A stretch of DNA of 64,000 nt from CAXMMR01 sp963692975 (GTDB lineage: Bacteria; Pseudomonadota; Alphaproteobacteria; Acetobacterales; Acetobacteraceae), in assembly GCA_963692975.2 (NCBI GenBank), contig CAXMMR010000018.1:84698-148697 (forward strand). Direction: 5' to 3'. Shown here in pieces: positions 59,902 to 64,000 of the stretch (position 1 is the stretch's first letter; the number at the start of each line of letters is the position of its first letter). A model generated the notes under the pieces. That model saw nothing but the letters and a program-made list of their open reading frames with translations, was not told the origin of the DNA and ran no database searches. Both the position numbers and the translations under genes were made by a program.

Positions 59902-62900
59902 CTAGAGGAAGGCCGAGGCGGTGAGGTGGCCGACGCCGGCGAACACGACCTGGGTGCCGTCCTGCAGGGTGATGCCGGTGTTGCCGCCGGCATTGACCTG
60001 GGCGGCGAGAACGTCGCCGACGCTCTGGGTGTAGTTGACGAGGTCGACCACATCGCGCCCGGGGGTGAAGTCGAGAATGAGGAGGCTGCCGCCGGCGCTG
60101 CCGCGGAAGATCTGGTAGAGGTTGTTGCCGCCGCCGCCGGCCACGGTCGCGCTGCCGCTGCCGGCGACCAGGACGTCGTTGCCGCTGCCGCCGTAGATCA
60201 GGTCGCTGCCGGTGCCGACGTAGAACTCGTTGCCGCCGGTCGCGCCCGAGGCGACCAGGGTCTCGTTGCCGGCCCCCGCGATCACCTCGTTATTATAGCC
60301 GCCGCTGAGAAAGACTTGGTTCTGGGCGCCGCCGAACACCGTCGAGGGACCGTTGCCGGCGATGATCTCGGTCGGCGCGTTGGCGCCGTGGAAGACGCCG
60401 GTGCCGGTGCCGCCATAGATCACGTCGCCGCCGGTGCCGCCATAGACCAGCGACTGCCCGCTGCCGCAGACGATGGTCTCCGCACCGGTGCCGCCGACCA
60501 CCTGCAGCGAGTTCGAGCCGCCAAAGATCAGACCGCCCGCGCCGCCCGCGCCGTAGATCAATCCGGTATCGGGGCCCAGCACGACCTCGCTGCCGGGGCC
60601 CGCGCCCTCATGCAGGGTGAACTCGCCGCCCACGCCGCCGAACACGGTCGTCGCCGCGTTGGCATTGATCGTGTCATTGCCGTCGGTCAGAACGACGGTG
60701 TCGTTGCCGTTGTCGGTGATCGCGTCCGATCCTGAGCCCAGCGACAACAGGCTGCCGCCTACCCCCGTCGAGACCAGGACCTTGCCGGCGCCGGTGATGA
60801 TCTGATCATGGCCGCTGCCGCCGATCACCGTGTCGGTGCTCGCTTCCGAAGAGAACGAGCCGACGGGATTGAAGGCATAGAAAATGGTGGCGCCGCCGCC
60901 GCCCACCAGCATGTCGCCCGGGCCTGTCGCGACGAGATAGCCGTTGCCATTGTTGGCCGCCAACAAGGCGCCACCGATCGTGTCGTTGAACGTGGTCGCG
61001 CCCTCGCCCTGCAGCAGCACGCCGGAGACCGAGATCGGCAACGTGTAGTCGTTCGTCGGCTGGCCATCGAGGTCGAGGATCGCCAGGTTGACGTCGGCAA
61101 CGCTCGGTGTGTCGGTGAGCGACGTCAGAATATTGACGTTCTGGCCGTCCACCGTCAGGGACCTGATGTCGGCTTCGATCTCTTGAGCCCGGTAGGTGGG
61201 CTCGGCGGCAAGGTAGGCGGCGAGCAGGTTGGCGCCAGCCGCGCCGGACGTGCCGCCGGAGCTGCCGGTCCCGCCGGTGCTCGTGCCGCCGGTGCTGGTG
61301 CCGCCCGTGCTGGTGCCGCCTGTGCTGGTGCCGCCGGTGCTGGTGCCGCCGGTGCTGGTGCCGCCTGTGCTGGTGCCGCCGGTGCTGGTGCCGCCCGTGC
61401 TGGTGCCGCCCGTGCTGGTGCCGCCCGTGCTGGTGCCGCCCGTGCTGGTGCCGCCCGTGCTGGTGCCGCCCGTGCTGGTGCCGCCCGTGCTGGTGCCGCC
61501 CGTGCTGTGTGTTCCGCCCGTGCTGGTGCCGCCCGTGCTGGTGCCGCCCGTGCTGGTGCCGCCCGTGCTGGTGCCGCCCGTGCTGGTGCCGCCCGTGCTG
61601 GTGCCGCCCGTGCTGGTGCCGCCCGTGCTGGTGCCGCCCGTGCTGGTGCCGCCCGTGCTGGTGCCGCCCGTGCTGGTGCCGCCCGTGCTGGTGCCGCCCG
61701 TGCTGGTGCCGCCCGTGCTGGTGCCGCCCGTGCTGGTGCCGCCCGTGCTGGTGCCGCCCGTGCTGGTGCCGCCCGTGCTGGTGCCGCCCGTGCTGGTGCC
61801 GCCCGTGCTGGTGCCGCCCGTGCTGGTGCCGCCCGTGCTGGTGCCGCCCGTGCTGGTGCCGCCCGTGCTGGTGCCGCCCGTGCTGGTGCCGGTGGCGGAG
61901 CCGTCGGTGGCAAGCACGATGTCGGCCGCGCCGCTGCTCGCCAGCTCCACGGAGAAGTAGTCGCCGCTGTAGTTGCCGGCGAGCACTAGCTGGCCGACCC
62001 GGTTGCCGCCGGCGCTCAGGGTCAGCGTGCCGATCATCGCGTTGACGCTGCTGTAGCTCGCCGTGTCGATCGAGCCGCTGTTGACGATCAGGCTGTCGCC
62101 GGTGGCAAAGCCGCTCAGCGTGCCGGACGGGGCATCGGCGGCGGCGGCGAGCTGCAGCGTGCCGTCGGGCGCCGTGAAGGTGATCGCGTTGCTCGAGACC
62201 GAGCTCGCGGCGAGGTCGAGCGTCGCCCCCGCATCGATCTGCAGCGCCCCCAGGCCGCTGACCACGCCGCCGACCATGAGGGTGCCGCCGCTGGCGCGCA
62301 GCACGCCGTTGTCGATCACGTGGGCGGCCTGGATGCTGCCGGAGGCCGAGACGGTGATGCCGCTGTCGATCGTCAGCGCGTTGAGCGCGGCGCCGCCGGC
62401 GGTGCCGACCTCCAGCGAGGACTGCGCATCCGTGAGCAACACGGCGTCGCCGACCATGGCGAGGCCGCCGGCCTGCAGCATGGCGCCGCCGGTCGCCTGC
62501 AGCGTGGGCGTCGGCTCGCCGACGCCGCCGGTCGCCGTGCCGAGCGTGAGCTCGCCCGAGACGCTCAGGACGCTGCCGCTACCGCCGAGATTGATCGCGC
62601 CGTCGCCGACGGTGAGGCTGGTCGCGCTGGCCCGGCTGCCGCTGACCAGAGCGAGCGAGCTGGCCAGCGTGCCGAGCCCGACCGATAGGCTGCCGGCGGA
62701 GAGGGTGCCGACGACGTTCACGTTGCCGGTCAGGCTCAGCGTCGCCGCCGATCCCGGCCCGGCAAGCTGCATTACCGAGCTGCCGGTGAGCCCGGCGACT
62801 GTGACGGAGGCCAGGCTGCCGGGCGCGCTCGTGGCGGTGGCCCCCAGCGTCACGTCGTACCAGTTGGCGGCGCTCGACCAGCTGCCGCTACCCGAGCCCT

Positions 62901-64000
62901 GCCAGACATAGCTGTCGGCGCCGGTGCCGCCACCGCCGCCGCCGCCACCGCTCGCCGCCGTGGAGAGCAGGACGTCGGTGCCGCCGTCATTATCCGAGGC
63001 GGTCGAGAACACGTCGCCCGCGTAGTTGCCGGCCAGCGCCAGGGTCGCTGCGGTCTGGCCGTCATAGGTCAGGGTCAGCAACCCGGCCGACGCGCCGGCG
63101 CCGGCCTGCCAGGTGGCGGCGGTGATCGGGCTGCCGAGGATGTCGATCGCGTCGCCCGGAGCGTCGCCGGACAGCGTCGCGGTGATGCTGGTGGGCGTTG
63201 CGAGCTCGAGCGTCGCGTCGGCGCCGGAGAAGCTGACCGCGGTCGCGTCGCCGGCGTCGAGCCGCAGGGTGGCGTTGGCGGCGATCGCGAGCGTGCCGCC
63301 GCCGCTCACCGCGCCGAGCTCGAGGGTGCCGCCGCTGGCAGTGATCGTGCCGAGGTCGACCACCGAGGCGGCGGCGTTCAGGCTGCCATTGCCGAGCACG
63401 TCGACGCCCGCGGCAACCGTGATCGCGCCCGCCGCGCCGGCGCCGGCGCCGACCACGATCCGGCCGGTGCTGTCGGTCGCGACGATGTTGGACTGGCCGC
63501 CGCCGAGGCTCAGCGCGCCGAGCCGCAGCGTCGCGCCGTCGCTGACGCTGAGCGTCGTGGTCGGAAAACCGACGCCGCTCTGGCCGCCGCCGATCGCAAG
63601 CGCCGAGAGGCTGGCGGCGGTGCTGCTGCCGTCCAGCGACAGCTCGCCATTGGCGAGGACCGCCGTGCCGGCGCTGAGCGTGCCGCCATCGAGCAGGTCG
63701 AGATTGCCGGCGGTCGAGGCGTTGCCGAGCGCCAGCGTGCCGGTGGCGACCTGGCCGACCATGGCGGTGTTGGCGAACAAAGCGAGGCTGGCGACGACCG
63801 CGTTGCCGCCGATGACCTGGAAGGTGCCGCCGCTGCCGCCCTCGATGCTGACGGCGTTCTTGCTGCCCGGGCCGAGCTGGGCGCTTGCGCCGGTGGTGCT
63901 GTCCGTCCAGTCGCTCGCGGTGGTCCAGGCGCCGCTCTGGCCGGGCGTCGTCCAGGCATAGGCGTCGGGCGAGGCGGTGCCGCCGCTCACCGCCGTGCCG
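59902..64000 (-). CDS. Large repeat-rich surface/secreted protein (5' end outside window)
   Basis: At least 1362 residues. The N-terminal half (to about residue 700) consists of two similar beta-rich modules, each with a W-x-S-A-x-(N/D)-W motif (for example SWSSAANWYDVTLG) and many short Gly/Ser/Ala strands. A linker of about 40 STGGT pentapeptides follows, then an RTX-like region with Gly-Asn-Asp turns (YGGSGNDVLVAGSGSATVAGG). The end is DFTPGRDVVDLVNYTQ...LTASAFL, whose short hydrophobic terminus is typical of type I secretion. The frame stays open to the window edge, so GTG 63990 is not necessarily the start. Probable adhesin or biofilm matrix protein (inference). Confidence 0.75.
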   Translation of the reverse strand, partial: GTAVSGGTASPDAYAWTTPGQSGAWTTASDWTDSTTGASAQLGPGSKNAVSIEGGSGGTFQVIGGNAVVASLALFANTAMVGQVATGTLALGNASTAGNLDLLDGGTLSAGTAVLANGELSLDGSSTAASLSALAIGGGQSGVGFPTTTLSVSDGATLRLGALSLGGGQSNIVATDSTGRIVVGAGAGAAGAITVAAGVDVLGNGSLNAAASVVDLGTITASGGTLELGAVSGGGTLAIAANATLRLDAGDATAVSFSGADATLELATPTSITATLSGDAPGDAIDILGSPITAATWQAGAGASAGLLTLTYDGQTAATLALAGNYAGDVFSTASDNDGGTDVLLSTAASGGGGGGGGTGADSYVWQGSGSGSWSSAANWYDVTLGATATSAPGSLASVTVAGLTGSSVMQLAGPGSAATLSLTGNVNVVGTLSAGSLSVGLGTLASSLALVSGSRASATSLTVGDGAINLGGSGSVLSVSGELTLGTATGGVGEPTPTLQATGGAMLQAGGLAMVGDAVLLTDAQSSLEVGTAGGAALNALTIDSGITVSASGSIQAAHVIDNGVLRASGGTLMVGGVVSGLGALQIDAGATLDLAASSVSSNAITFTAPDGTLQLAAAADAPSGTLSGFATGDSLIVNSGSIDTASYSSVNAMIGTLTLSAGGNRVGQLVLAGNYSGDYFSVELASSGAADIVLATDGSATGTSTGGTSTGGTSTGGTSTGGTSTGGTSTGGTSTGGTSTGGTSTGGTSTGGTSTGGTSTGGTSTGGTSTGGTSTGGTSTGGTSTGGTSTGGTSTGGTSTGGTSTGGTSTGGTSTGGTSTGGTSTGGTHSTGGTSTGGTSTGGTSTGGTSTGGTSTGGTSTGGTSTGGTSTGGTSTGGTSTGGTSTGGTSTGGTSTGGTSTGGTSTGGTGSSGGTSGAAGANLLAAYLAAEPTYRAQEIEADIRSLTVDGQNVNILTSLTDTPSVADVNLAILDLDGQPTNDYTLPISVSGVLLQGEGATTFNDTIGGALLAANNGNGYLVATGPGDMLVGGGGATIFYAFNPVGSFSSEASTDTVIGGSGHDQIITGAGKVLVSTGVGGSLLSLGSGSDAITDNGNDTVVLTDGNDTINANAATTVFGGVGGEFTLHEGAGPGSEVVLGPDTGLIYGAGGAGGLIFGGSNSLQVVGGTGAETIVCGSGQSLVYGGTGGDVIYGGTGTGVFHGANAPTEIIAGNGPSTVFGGAQNQVFLSGGYNNEVIAGAGNETLVASGATGGNEFYVGTGSDLIYGGSGNDVLVAGSGSATVAGGGGNNLYQIFRGSAGGSLLILDFTPGRDVVDLVNYTQSVGDVLAAQVNAGGNTGITLQDGTQVVFAGVGHLTASAFL
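61270..61890 (-). repeat. 15-bp tandem repeat encoding STGGT linker
   Basis: About 41 copies of a 15-bp unit (plus strand GTGCTGGTGCCGCCC). Most central and right-hand copies are identical at the DNA level. Copies at the left end (61270-61400) carry synonymous changes (CCGCCGGTG, CCGCCTGTG). One 18-bp unit near 61501 inserts a His codon. Confidence 0.92.

Noticed and set aside
61229..61960. Long plus-strand frame rich in Val-Pro-Pro-Val-Leu repeats
   Set aside because: It is the antisense reading of the STGGT-coding array; any strand of a 15-bp repeat without stops gives a long frame.

Overview
The window is GC-rich, tightly packed bacterial DNA. It most likely comes from an alphaproteobacterium and probably from the Acetobacteraceae. 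This placement is inference. It rests on gene content (COX15-type ctaA, phasin, HrpB, DsbD with a long N-terminal domain, NCS1 and hydantoinase genes) and on two dispersed palindromic repeat families. One is built on GGCCAGGGCtttGCCCTGG. The other is an A/T-arm element built on CTTCTTTTTTgAAAAAAG. I recall both types from that family, but no database was searched.

Positions 1-19400 form a catabolic and transport region. It starts with two paralogous SIS-domain proteins and a PfkB-type kinase. Next come an AllC-like M20 amidohydrolase and a divergent PuuE-type allantoinase, a DUF3830 protein, a barbiturase/cyanuric-acid-amidohydrolase family enzyme and a LysR regulator. After a collapsed remnant of a BMP-type nucleoside ABC transporter there are an Fe-S/FrhB-family oxidoreductase, a polar-amino-acid-type ABC importer, an isopenicillin-N-synthase-like dioxygenase, a polyamine-type ABC importer, an inosine-uridine-type nucleoside hydrolase and a RidA deaminase. 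Together these suggest import, deribosylation, oxidation and hydrolytic ring opening of a nitrogen-rich heterocycle or modified nucleobase. A TonB-dependent receptor (19648-22134) follows.

Positions 22135-27387 are a decay zone of visibly lower coding density. It holds a hexanucleotide microsatellite, an IS21-family remnant (IstA and IstB C-termini), a panB fragment, a TetR gene, a thioesterase gene with a palindromic candidate operator, a small alcohol-dehydrogenase-like fragment and a broken NmrA-family gene.

Positions 27388-36746 are a second catabolic locus: an NCS1 permease facing hyuB-hyuA, a TPR/2-oxoglutarate-dioxygenase-like protein and a MarR regulator in one minus-strand operon, with a divergent TonB-dependent receptor.

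Positions 36747-64000 are mostly housekeeping: a GT87 membrane protein, tRNA-Leu(UAA), dsbD, hrpB, an HtrA-like protease with a two-component system, a GST, tldD, ctaA, a GT2 transferase, a TVP38-like protein, an M3 peptidase, a phasin, a TetR regulator, proC and ybjN. A lower-GC AIPR-family antiphage gene (48695-50395) is inserted among them. The window ends in a large repeat-rich, probably type I secreted, surface protein (59902 to the edge) with about 40 STGGT pentapeptide repeats. The two palindromic repeat families recur at gene ends throughout. In one case the repeat supplies the last codons of the permease gene.
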